The translations under genes were made by a program, and so were the position numbers. 64,000 nt of DNA, from the NCBI RefSeq assembly GCF_039543225.1, contig NZ_BAABJI010000001.1, positions 1,205,193 to 1,269,192 of the forward strand, given 5' to 3'. Below are positions 17,501 through 24,708 of this stretch, in pieces (the stretch's first letter is position 1; every line of letters begins with the position of its first letter). The notes below the pieces were generated by a model, which searched no databases, was not told where the DNA came from, and worked only from the letters and a program-made list of their open reading frames with translations. This DNA comes from Mucilaginibacter defluvii (GTDB lineage: Bacteria; Bacteroidota; Bacteroidia; Sphingobacteriales; Sphingobacteriaceae).

Positions 17501-17810
17501 TAATCAAAACCTTTACGCGCTTTATCCGCGTTTGGGCGCCAACGGTGCTCAAATTGAAAACAACCGCCAAAACAGCACCTGGTGGATGCGCGATGGCAGC
17601 TTTTTAAGGCTTAAACAATTGGAGATAGGTTATTCCATTCCCAGAAAATTTGCGCAATCGCTTAAGCTGCGCAATGCCCGTATTTATTTCAGCGGCCTGA
17701 ATTTAGTAACCTGGAGCCCTTTCAAACTTTGGGACCCGGAGATAGGCGGCAATGGTTTCAATTATCCTATTCAGCGCGTATTCAACCTTGGCCTCAATGT
17801 AAATTTATAA
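14517..17810 (+). CDS. SusC-like TonB-dependent outer-membrane transporter
   Basis: This 1097-residue receptor starts with a signal peptide ending near SSIAQ. A carboxypeptidase-D-like regulatory domain follows (TITGTVTDTTGGIIAGANIT, about 42-130), then a plug domain with LTTALAGQVAGVIAY and FFIRGVTTFG, and a 22-strand barrel to the C-terminal aromatic-rich strand ending NLGLNVNL. ATG 14517 is chosen because the longer frame from 14484 adds residues before the signal. SusC proteins import oligosaccharides through the outer membrane with TonB/ExbBD energy. With the adjacent SusD, it likely takes up fucosylated galactose-containing oligosaccharides. Confidence 0.95.
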   Translation: MSKLYKLSKRLLVLKIPRKYLPAACCLLLFSVLMITAQSSIAQNRVTITGTVTDTTGGIIAGANITALNKNGKATSTDANGKFVLDVEPGTVLKVSFVGYQDKQVTVSADQRTYKIVIKENVALAEEVIVTAYSRKQTREALVGSVTTVKPGNLKIPASNLTTALAGQVAGVIAYTPSGQPGQDNANFFIRGVTTFGYKRDPLILVDNVELTSSDLARIQVDDIESFSILKDASATALYGARGGNGVILVKTKEGKVGKAQINFRLENSISQSAKTIELADPITYMRLFNEATVTRNPLAPRPFTENKILNTQATLAGAPGSNPYVYPAVDWIDMLFKDRTNTQRANLNISGGGGVAKYYFAGSYSNDNGILRTDIRNNNNNNVKFTNYQLRSNINVNLTDKTELILRLSGNFNEYNGPLTNDASFSTDLYNVAMHTSPVLFPAFYEPDEANRNTQHILFGNTLSTGGSPANNSIGQINPYASLLRGHKNFVESRMLAQLELNQNLNFITSGLNFHGLFSTNRYSYYTSDMSYSPFYYNVATYDKPSNTYTLQWLNPQPTGNNVAREYLEYNRNIGSDNINTFVFFQGVLDYSRTFGKNHNISSSLIGTRQQQVYSDAKDPRSGTTTLQYSLPYRNLTLAGRATYSFKSKYFLEFNFGYNGSERFSEEHRYGFFPAIGASWIISEEKFWGDLYDVFDRVKIRASHGLVGNDAIGVQRFYYLSDVNLNGGNSAVFGTNNGYGRNGVSIRNYENRDVTWETSQQTTLGLEFTLLKNLNVIAEVYKNHKYNILQDRASIPTTMGLEAPIAANIGKVDSKGIDISVDGKKQFSKNASVSLRGNFTFAQNKFTQFEEPNYLESYRYNVGQSLNRQYGYIAERLFVDDNEARNSPQQVFSTNGQQPMGGDIKYRDLNNDGRIDGADQTFIGYPTVPEIVYGFGITSQIHNFDFSAFFQGQTRVSFFIDPARTSPFIQSPDSWLPGNTQLLKAYADDHWSEDNQNLYALYPRLGANGAQIENNRQNSTWWMRDGSFLRLKQLEIGYSIPRKFAQSLKLRNARIYFSGLNLVTWSPFKLWDPEIGGNGFNYPIQRVFNLGLNVNL

Positions 17811-17816
17811 TTAGTG

Positions 17817-19742
17817 ATGAAGATGAGATCTTACAAAATATTAATATACCTGGCCTCTATTACCATGCTGGGTACATCGTGTAAAAAGTTTCTGGATGTA
17901 ACGCCGGAGAACGTGGGCACAATTGATTATGCCTTTCGTAACCGTAATGAGGCTGAGAACTATCTGTTTTCATGTTACGCTACCTTGCAGCAATTTCAAT
18001 ATCCGCAAAATGATCCGAGCTTTACCAGCTCCGGCGAAATCATATTTCCAAATAACCTCACGGATAATCAGGGGATCGACCCTACGGGTTTTAACCTGAT
18101 CCGCGGCACGCAAAATGTGCAGAATCCGGGTTTGAATTATTGGGATGGGGAGAATGGGGGGCAGGCTATATTCAGGGCATTACGCCGCTGCAATACCATG
18201 CTCGAAAACATCGATAAGCCGATAGACCTTACCACATCAGAAAAGGCCAGGTGGATAGCCGAAGTAAAGTTCCTGAAGGCTTACTACCATTATTACCTGT
18301 TCCGGATGTACGGGCCGATACCAATCACAGATAAAAACCTACCTATCACCAGCTCGACAGAAGAGGTGAAAGTTAAACGTGATCCGGCTGACTCGGTAGT
18401 GAACTACATTGTTCGCTTGCTGGATGAGTCGGCGCCTGACCTGCCGGTAGTTATACAGAACCAGGTACGCGAACTTGGCCGTATTACCCGCCCGATAGCG
18501 CTGGCTGTAAAGGCGGATGTACTGGCAACAGCCGCCAGTCCTATGTTTAACGGTAATCCTGACTTTGCCAGTCTCGCCAATAAGGATGGCGAAAAACTAT
18601 TTAGCAGCACGTATGATGCCACTAAATGGGACAGGGCTGCCGAAGCCTGCGACGCTGCGGTTAAGTTGTGCGAAGCTAACGGGTTTGCGCTGCACACCTT
18701 TAACGCGCCGGCCAACATTCCAACTAATTTAACTGATTCGTTACGGAGAGTACTTACACTGCAAACCGCCATTACCGAAAAATGGGAGCTTAACAAAGAA
18801 CTGATATGGGCGCTAAACCCGGTATTCGGTTACGGCAGGCAGGAGTACAACATGCCACGCTTAACCGCTAAAGCCGCCGCAAATTTGATAGCGCAAGGTA
18901 CGTTTGCCGCGCCGATTGCACAGCAGGAGTTATTTTACACCAATAACGGTGTGCCCATTGCCGAGGACAAGACCTGGGATTATAATAACCGTTACAACCT
19001 GCGTACAGGCGATGATGATAACCGCTTTTATATTCGCAACGGCTACCAAACCGTTAGGGCGCACTTTAACCGCGAACCGCGCTTTTACGCAGATATGGCT
19101 TTTGATGGTGCTATCTGGTACGGTAACAACGTGTTTAACCAGGAGAACGCTCTGTATGTACAGGCGCGCAGCAGCAGCTCATACGCGGGGCCGAAGGATA
19201 ACATCCGCATAAATGTAACCGGTTATTGGGCTAAAAAGCTGGTAAACTACCAAACCGTGTATGATGAAAATATGACCTGGGTTGATTTCCGCATGCCGCT
19301 CATCAGGCTGGCCGGATTGTACTTATTGTATGCCGAGGTGCTGAATGAGCAGGGCAAGCCTTACGCCGAAGTGGTACGCTACATTGACCCGGTGCGCCAG
19401 CGTGCCGGCTTGCCGGGCGTGGTTAATGCCTGGAGCACCTACTCACGCAACGCTTCAAAATTTGCCACACAGGATGGTATGCGCCAGATCATACACCAGG
19501 AGCGCCGTATTGAACTGGCTTTTGAAGGCCAGGCCGGTTGGGACCTGCGCCGCTGGAAGGAGATACAAAACGTAATGAGCAGGCCGATGCAGGGCTGGAA
19601 TATTTACGAGGAACAGCCGCTTAATTACTACCGCCCGCGCACCATACTTACGCCGGTATTTAACGTGCGTAATTACCTGTGGCCAATAAAAAATAACGAT
19701 TTGATAGTGAACGGCAATCTTGTACAAAACCCAAATTGGTAA
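17817..19742 (+). CDS. SusD/RagB-like outer-membrane glycan-binding lipoprotein
   Basis: A 641-residue SusD homologue. The lipobox around GTSCKKFLDVTPE gives the acylated Cys near residue 22, followed by the classical N-terminal segment of this family. TPR-like helical repeats form most of the body and the C-terminal RRWKEIQNVMSR region is typical. SusD covers the SusC barrel and binds substrate at the surface. ATG 17817 is chosen over an overlapping GTG at 17814. It starts 6 bp after the susC stop codon, and the following lipoprotein gene begins 20 bp after its stop. Confidence 0.94.
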   Translation: MKMRSYKILIYLASITMLGTSCKKFLDVTPENVGTIDYAFRNRNEAENYLFSCYATLQQFQYPQNDPSFTSSGEIIFPNNLTDNQGIDPTGFNLIRGTQNVQNPGLNYWDGENGGQAIFRALRRCNTMLENIDKPIDLTTSEKARWIAEVKFLKAYYHYYLFRMYGPIPITDKNLPITSSTEEVKVKRDPADSVVNYIVRLLDESAPDLPVVIQNQVRELGRITRPIALAVKADVLATAASPMFNGNPDFASLANKDGEKLFSSTYDATKWDRAAEACDAAVKLCEANGFALHTFNAPANIPTNLTDSLRRVLTLQTAITEKWELNKELIWALNPVFGYGRQEYNMPRLTAKAAANLIAQGTFAAPIAQQELFYTNNGVPIAEDKTWDYNNRYNLRTGDDDNRFYIRNGYQTVRAHFNREPRFYADMAFDGAIWYGNNVFNQENALYVQARSSSSYAGPKDNIRINVTGYWAKKLVNYQTVYDENMTWVDFRMPLIRLAGLYLLYAEVLNEQGKPYAEVVRYIDPVRQRAGLPGVVNAWSTYSRNASKFATQDGMRQIIHQERRIELAFEGQAGWDLRRWKEIQNVMSRPMQGWNIYEEQPLNYYRPRTILTPVFNVRNYLWPIKNNDLIVNGNLVQNPNW

Positions 19743-19762
19743 GCCGGATAAAACTCAATAAC

Positions 19763-20986
19763 ATGAAAAATATTAAGCATTATATAGCTATTGCAACCTG
19801 CCTGATTATACTGGTAGCTGCGGCATGCAAAAAAAATGATGGTTATAATAAAACCCCAATATCGGGCGATACAACAAAGCCTGGGGTAGTAACCAATGTT
19901 AAGGTTGATAATTTTAACGGTGGCGCCTACATAACCTACAACCTGCCCAACTCCGAGAATATATTGTATGTGCTAGCACAATACAATATTCGTGAGGGGG
20001 TAAAGCGCGAAACTAAATCATCGTACTATACCGATACGGTTACGGTTAACGGTTTCGCTGCCTCGGCAGATTACGATGTTACACTTTACACCGTATCGCG
20101 GGCCAATGTAATGTCTGACCCGGTTACCGTAAAGGTTCATCCCGAAACGCCTGTTTATCAGTTGATAAGGCCTTCAATAAATGTGAATGCCGATTTTGGT
20201 GGTGTAAACGTTCAGGCCTTAAACCCGCTAAAAAAGGAAATTGGCATTATCATCACCGCTTTTGACGCAACAACCAACTCAATGGAGGTGCAGGATCAGT
20301 TTTTTACCAAGGCGGACACGATCAACTATTCCATAAGAGGATATAGTACTGACCCACGGCAGTTTGGTGTTTATGTAACCGATCAATGGGGAAATATATC
20401 TGATACGCTGAAAAGGGAGATCAGCCCGCTATATGAGGAGTTGTTGAACAAGAGCTTGTTTAGTGCCTTTAACCTGCCAAGTGATACGCCTATAGGTTAC
20501 GGCTGGCAGCTGCCAAACCTGTGGAATGGTACCGAAAACGGCGATGGCTGGCATACCCTGCCCGGCGAAAAGCCGCCCTTTGTTTGCACGTTCGATGTAG
20601 GCCGTGTTTACAAATTAAGCCGTTTCGTAATGTGGGAGCGCTTTGGTGAATGGGCTTACGGCCACGGTAACCCGCGCGATTTTAGTTTGTGGGGTACAAA
20701 AGTTGCTAATCCAAAGGATGCTAAACTACCAATTTCGGCACCTGAAGGGGCTGTGGTGGGCGACTGGATAAACCTGGGTAACTTCCATTTTCCTGATCCG
20801 CCGTCGGGCTCGCCGCCGGGATCAACCACCGCGTCTGACGAGGCATTTGTACGCGCAGGTGTAAACTTTAACGTTCCGTTTGACGCGCCTACCGTACGCT
20901 TTATTCGCTTGGCGGTTAACAGGTCATGGTCCGGCGGTGATATCGCCCACGTTATGGAGCTGTCATTATATGGTAATCCGCAGTAA
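19763..20986 (+). CDS. DUF4959/DUF5000-type surface glycan-binding lipoprotein
   Basis: The 407-residue protein has a lipoprotein signal (VAAACKKND). It resembles PUL-associated proteins built from a DUF4959 domain, a DUF5126-like domain and a C-terminal DUF5000/F5-8-type galactose-binding-like beta-sandwich. The last is seen in the segment LWNGTENGDGWHT, CTFDVGRVYKL and VRFIRLAVNRS. Such proteins follow SusD and probably help bind glycans at the cell surface. ATG 19763 is chosen because the longer frame from 19736 only overlaps susD. Domain names are from family memory; binding specificity is unknown. Confidence 0.82.
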   Translation: MKNIKHYIAIATCLIILVAAACKKNDGYNKTPISGDTTKPGVVTNVKVDNFNGGAYITYNLPNSENILYVLAQYNIREGVKRETKSSYYTDTVTVNGFAASADYDVTLYTVSRANVMSDPVTVKVHPETPVYQLIRPSINVNADFGGVNVQALNPLKKEIGIIITAFDATTNSMEVQDQFFTKADTINYSIRGYSTDPRQFGVYVTDQWGNISDTLKREISPLYEELLNKSLFSAFNLPSDTPIGYGWQLPNLWNGTENGDGWHTLPGEKPPFVCTFDVGRVYKLSRFVMWERFGEWAYGHGNPRDFSLWGTKVANPKDAKLPISAPEGAVVGDWINLGNFHFPDPPSGSPPGSTTASDEAFVRAGVNFNVPFDAPTVRFIRLAVNRSWSGGDIAHVMELSLYGNPQ

Positions 20987-21008
20987 AAAATTAATTAAGC
21001 TAAATAAG

Positions 21009-22214
21009 ATGAAGACCTTAAGATATTGTTTAATGATCTGTGCCATGTTTGCCGTTATTTATGGCTGCGGCAAAAAGGATACAGAGTTTCGTGATTTTTT
21101 TGATGGCAAGGAGATCACTTATACAGGTGCTGTGGGCGACGTAACCTCGCAACCCGGCGATCTGCGCGTTGGCCTTAAATGGAAAGCCAGTACCGACCCA
21201 AGCATTATCAAATATATAGTATACTGGAACAACAAAGCCGACTCGCAGATAGTAAACATCACCGAGAAAAAGGATACCATAAGCACCGTGATCAGCGGTT
21301 TGCGCGAGTATGTTTACTCGTTCACCATATACTCGTTTGATGCAAAAGGTAATAAATCCATAGCCAAGGAGGTTAATAACGTTAAGGTTTACGGGCCTAT
21401 TTATAACGGTACGCTGCTTAACAGGGCTTATGATGCAGTTAACCCTTACGTGCTGAATGATAACGGATCGGTAACGTTAAACTTTATTGCGCCTGATACC
21501 ATCAACATAACTACTAAACTGATGTATACCAACACCGCCGGTACGGCGGTAACAGCTAATTTGGCGCCTGATGTTAACAGCATTACGTTGAATGATTTTA
21601 AGTTGGGTACCATCATTAAATACCAGTCAGCATACATACCTGAGCGTGGATCAATTGATACCTTTCAGGTAGCTGCCGCTGATGATTATCCTTACATATA
21701 TAGTTATGTTCCATGCAGCAAATCATTCTTTGCACAAATGAACGTTGCGAATGATGTAAGGGCTGATTTTGGTACCGCCATTGATAAATTGTGGGATGGT
21801 ACCACTACGCCACAGGGCTACCCTAACATATTTCACTCTAATGAGAAAGCCCTGCCGCAACAGCTTACTATTGATTTGGGCAGGCTGTATGATAACCTTG
21901 GCCGCATGGAAGAAACCGGGCGTGATTGCTGCCACAATCCAGATCAGTTTGAGGTTTGGGGTATTACCGATATAAATGGCCACGATACCAGCCTGCCGGC
22001 AAACAACCCGGGTTGGAAAGAAGAAGCGCTCTCAAAAGGTTGGGTGTTACTTAAAGATGTGGTACGTACTGATGACGGCAAAAATCCATACAAATTTGAT
22101 CTGGATAATCAGGGTAAACCAATACGTTACATCAGGCTCCGGATAAAACACAACTCAAACGGCGAAAGCAATTATAGCAATATGAGTGAAATAACCCTTT
22201 GGAATAAACAGTAA
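21009..22214 (+). CDS. DUF4998-type surface lipoprotein with F5/8-like C-terminal domain
   Basis: A 401-residue lipoprotein (signal MKTLRYCLMICAMFAVIYGC, acylated Cys near 20). The N-terminal half resembles DUF4998 with fibronectin-like segments (GLREYVYSFTIYSFDAKGN). The C-terminal part, QLTIDLGRLYDNLGRMEE through IRYIRLRIKHNS, is a galactose-binding-like sandwich similar in layout to the upstream neighbour. ATG 21009 follows 22 bp after the upstream stop and fits the signal peptide. The pair with the preceding gene suggests two accessory binding proteins of the SusCD complex. Function is inferred from position. Confidence 0.8.
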   Translation: MKTLRYCLMICAMFAVIYGCGKKDTEFRDFFDGKEITYTGAVGDVTSQPGDLRVGLKWKASTDPSIIKYIVYWNNKADSQIVNITEKKDTISTVISGLREYVYSFTIYSFDAKGNKSIAKEVNNVKVYGPIYNGTLLNRAYDAVNPYVLNDNGSVTLNFIAPDTINITTKLMYTNTAGTAVTANLAPDVNSITLNDFKLGTIIKYQSAYIPERGSIDTFQVAAADDYPYIYSYVPCSKSFFAQMNVANDVRADFGTAIDKLWDGTTTPQGYPNIFHSNEKALPQQLTIDLGRLYDNLGRMEETGRDCCHNPDQFEVWGITDINGHDTSLPANNPGWKEEALSKGWVLLKDVVRTDDGKNPYKFDLDNQGKPIRYIRLRIKHNSNGESNYSNMSEITLWNKQ

Positions 22215-22223
22215 ACTAAACAG

Positions 22224-22257
22224 GCCTGCACAAAAAATGGTGCAGGCTTTTATTTTT
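22224..22257 (+). terminator. Stem-loop with T-tract between the SusCD operon and the GH29 gene
   Basis: An 8-bp perfect stem (GCCTGCAC at 22224-22231 pairing with 22240-22247) with an A-rich loop is followed by TTTTATTTTT, the form of an intrinsic terminator or attenuator. An in-frame ATG (22237-22239) lies in its loop, and the T-tract contains a TATTTTTG (22251-22258) resembling a -7 element. It may therefore adjust expression of the fucosidase rather than simply stop the operon. Confidence 0.65.
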
Positions 22258-22260
22258 GCT

Positions 22261-23544
22261 ATGCGTCTAACATTCATACTTTTTTGGTTTTGCTTAACCA
22301 CGGGTGCATTTGCCCAAACTCTGGTTAAAACGCCGCCATCAGCCATAGATAATTTTATGGATAAGCGGTTCGGTATGTTCATTCACTTTGGGCCGGTTAC
22401 CCTGCGTGGTACCGAGATAGGGTGGAGCCGCAATAAAGAAGTGCCCGAGGCGGATTACGATTCGCTGTACCGTGAATTTAACCCGGTTTTATTTGATGCT
22501 GACCAATGGGTTAAAACCGCCAAAGATGCCGGTATGAAATACCTGGTGATAACGGCCAAACACCACGATGGCTTTTTGCTTTGGCCATCGGCAGTATCAG
22601 CGTATAACGTAAGCCGTACGCCATTTAAAAAAGACATGGTTGGCTTGCTGGCCAAGGCGTGTAAAAAGCAGGGCATCTCATTTTGTATCTACATGACGGT
22701 GCTGGACTGGCACGATCCGGATTACCCGATCCATAGTCCGCATGATACGTTGCACAATGTAAAGGGAAATATGCCCCGTTTTGTAAATACCATGAAAAAT
22801 GAGCTTACCGAACTGATAACCCGCTATAAGCCCGACATGCTTTGGTTTGATGGCTACTGGGAAAAGCCCTGGACAAATGCGTATGGCCATGAGATCTATC
22901 AGCATATAAAAAAACTGGATGCACGTATTATTGTGAATAACCGCCTTGGTAAGGAGAGTGAAAAGCTGAATGAAAATTCGCTGGGTGATTTTCTAACTCC
23001 GGAGCAGCGCATTGGCAACATTAACATGCTTGAACCATGGGAGAGTTGTATAACCATTTGTAACCAATGGGCCTGGAAGCCAAACGATCAAATGAAATCG
23101 TTAAAGGAATGTATACAAACGCTGGTAAAAACAGCTGGAGGTAACGGCAATTTACTATTTAATGTTGGCCCGATGATGGATGGGCGCATAGAACAACGGC
23201 AGGTTGACCGGCTCAATGAAATGGGGAACTGGCTCACAAAATACGGGCGTGCAATTTATGGTACAAAGGGAGGTCCGTATGTGCCTAATGACGTTTACGC
23301 CGCAACACGTAAAGGCAATTTTATATTTATACATGTATTTAAACCGTTGGATGTGCTTAAGTTGCCCGCACTAAACGGCGCTAAGGTAAAAAACGTAAAT
23401 ATATTCGGTGGCAAGGCTTTAAAGTTTACGCAGACCGAGGGCTTGCAAATTATGATGCCTAATAAATTACCGGATGATAACTGCACAGTTGTTACCATCG
23501 AGATTGATGGTGATGCTGAAAAACTCCCGGTTATCAGGCAGTAG
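22261..23544 (+). CDS. Secreted alpha-L-fucosidase, glycoside hydrolase family 29
   Basis: This 427-residue GH29 enzyme starts with a signal peptide (MRLTFILFWFCLTTGAFAQ). The catalytic barrel shows FGMFIHFGP (about 37-45), AKHHDGFLLWPS (99-110), and the nucleophile Asp197 in MLWFDGYW. A C-terminal beta-domain follows about residue 330. GH29 removes alpha-linked L-fucose with retention. The start could be ATG 22237 (eight residues longer, within the upstream hairpin), but ATG 22261 gives a cleaner signal sequence. Its 3' end overlaps the AraC gene on the other strand by 11 bp. It probably works in the periplasm with the GH95 enzyme. Confidence 0.93.
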   Translation: MRLTFILFWFCLTTGAFAQTLVKTPPSAIDNFMDKRFGMFIHFGPVTLRGTEIGWSRNKEVPEADYDSLYREFNPVLFDADQWVKTAKDAGMKYLVITAKHHDGFLLWPSAVSAYNVSRTPFKKDMVGLLAKACKKQGISFCIYMTVLDWHDPDYPIHSPHDTLHNVKGNMPRFVNTMKNELTELITRYKPDMLWFDGYWEKPWTNAYGHEIYQHIKKLDARIIVNNRLGKESEKLNENSLGDFLTPEQRIGNINMLEPWESCITICNQWAWKPNDQMKSLKECIQTLVKTAGGNGNLLFNVGPMMDGRIEQRQVDRLNEMGNWLTKYGRAIYGTKGGPYVPNDVYAATRKGNFIFIHVFKPLDVLKLPALNGAKVKNVNIFGGKALKFTQTEGLQIMMPNKLPDDNCTVVTIEIDGDAEKLPVIRQ

Positions 23545-24451
23545 TGATAGCATCACGCTTCGCCGTTGAACGGTATTGCTCCGGCGACATGCCCATGAAT
23601 TTTTTAAACAGCCGCGAAAAGTAATATTGGTCTTCATAACCCAAATTGCCGGCCACCGTTTTTATGCGTATCTCGTCAGAGAAAAGCAGTTGACAGGCTT
23701 TCTGCATTTTAAGGTTGATAAAATAATCAATAGGTGGCATGCCTGTAGCCTTTCTGAAAATGATTGAGAAATATGAGCTTGATAATTTATGCTGGTTTGC
23801 CATATCATCAACCGTGAGTTTTTTATCCAGGTTAGCGCGCATGTAATTAATGCTGAGGGTAATTACATCGGTACTTTCATCACGGGCTGCATCTATATGG
23901 CGCTCGGGGAATAAAAAATTCGCGATAAAGTTATACAGGCAAAAGTTGGCGTTGCACAGGTTTTCGGTACTGTAACCCATTTCAAGGCTGTCGTACATGT
24001 TTTTCCAAAGCTCAATAGCCTTTGCGTTAAACGGAATGGTGACCGCGCCTTTGGTATTATTGATGTTTAAAAAGTTATTGAAGCCATGCATATCGGTACC
24101 GTTAAAGTGTACCCAGTAAATGGTCCACGGCGTTTCGGCATCAGCCCAATAGCGCATATACTTGTCGGTTGCGGCCACCATAATATATTGGTTGGCATTA
24201 ACCTCAAATTTTTTATCGCCAATAATAAAGTAGCCCTTGCCCTGCAGGCAATAAATTAAAATATTGTCTTCGCAGCCTTTGCGGCGTTCGCGATAGTGGT
24301 ATGAAGCTCTTGGAAAATAGCCAATCTGTGCTACATATATCCGGAAGAAAGAAGGGTCCTTACTGAAAACATCTTTCCATACTTTAGGCGGAATGCTGAT
24401 AATCTTTTCACCTTCAAAGCCGTCTCTTCTTTTAAAAGCAGTACTGTTCAT
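23534..24451 (-). CDS. AraC-family transcriptional regulator
   Basis: A 305-residue regulator. The N-terminal cupin-like sensing domain (about 50-120; ILIYCLQGKGYFIIG and the ANQYIMVAA strand) is followed by two helix-turn-helix motifs at about 205-300, including the second-motif signature GYEDQYYFSRLFKKFMGMSPEQYR. Such proteins sense a sugar and activate transcription from paired sites close to the -35/-33 region. It lies between two glycan modules and is the only DNA-binding regulator seen in the region. It is therefore the best candidate to bind the 21-bp-spaced TCCAT operators. Ligand (L-fucose or a pathway intermediate) is inference. Confidence 0.92.
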   Translation of the reverse strand: MNSTAFKRRDGFEGEKIISIPPKVWKDVFSKDPSFFRIYVAQIGYFPRASYHYRERRKGCEDNILIYCLQGKGYFIIGDKKFEVNANQYIMVAATDKYMRYWADAETPWTIYWVHFNGTDMHGFNNFLNINNTKGAVTIPFNAKAIELWKNMYDSLEMGYSTENLCNANFCLYNFIANFLFPERHIDAARDESTDVITLSINYMRANLDKKLTVDDMANQHKLSSSYFSIIFRKATGMPPIDYFINLKMQKACQLLFSDEIRIKTVAGNLGYEDQYYFSRLFKKFMGMSPEQYRSTAKRDAITTA

Positions 24452-24522
24452 TCAAATTAATAAATTAAAAGCGGGGGATGCTGCGCAGGGTTTATGGCTG
24501 CGATATGCTATTATAATACAAT

Positions 24523-24580
24523 TAAATGTATATCGCCAAAGGCATTAAGCGTATTGGTTAAAATTAAATAATAGATGGAA
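24523..24580 (-). promoter_or_regulatory. Possible weak autoregulatory operator/promoter of the AraC gene
   Basis: On the minus strand TCCAT starts at 24579 and a weaker ACCAA at 24558, 21 bp apart. A -7-like TACATTTA starts at 24530, 28 bp after the second site. This nearly matches the geometry of the four stronger units but with a poor second half-site, so it may be coincidence. Confidence 0.3.
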
Positions 24581-24628
24581 TATATTGCTTACAGGCAAAG
24601 GCGGGCATTATTTTTTTATTGAAAAAAG

Positions 24629-24693
24629 ATAGGATTGTCCATCTTATAAAATGGTTTATCCATTTTTGAAAAGGTAGCCCCGGCATAACTTTA
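24629..24693 (+). promoter_or_regulatory. Paired-half-site operator and promoter of the esterase/GH95/GH36 operon
   Basis: TCCAT at 24638-24642 (in GGATTGTCCATCTTATAAA) and at 24659-24663 (in GTTTATCCATTTTTGA) start 21 bp apart. A -7-like TAACTTTA starts at 24686, exactly 27 bp after the second half-site starts, with one mismatch to TAnnTTTG. The leader to ATG 24709 would be very short, about 10 bases. Confidence 0.68.
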
Positions 24694-24708
24694 TCACACC
24701 AGTTATTT

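Noticed and set aside
20880..21008. Longer start for the DUF4998-type gene
   Set aside because: It lies within the preceding gene and lacks a signal peptide; ATG 21009 gives a good lipoprotein signal.
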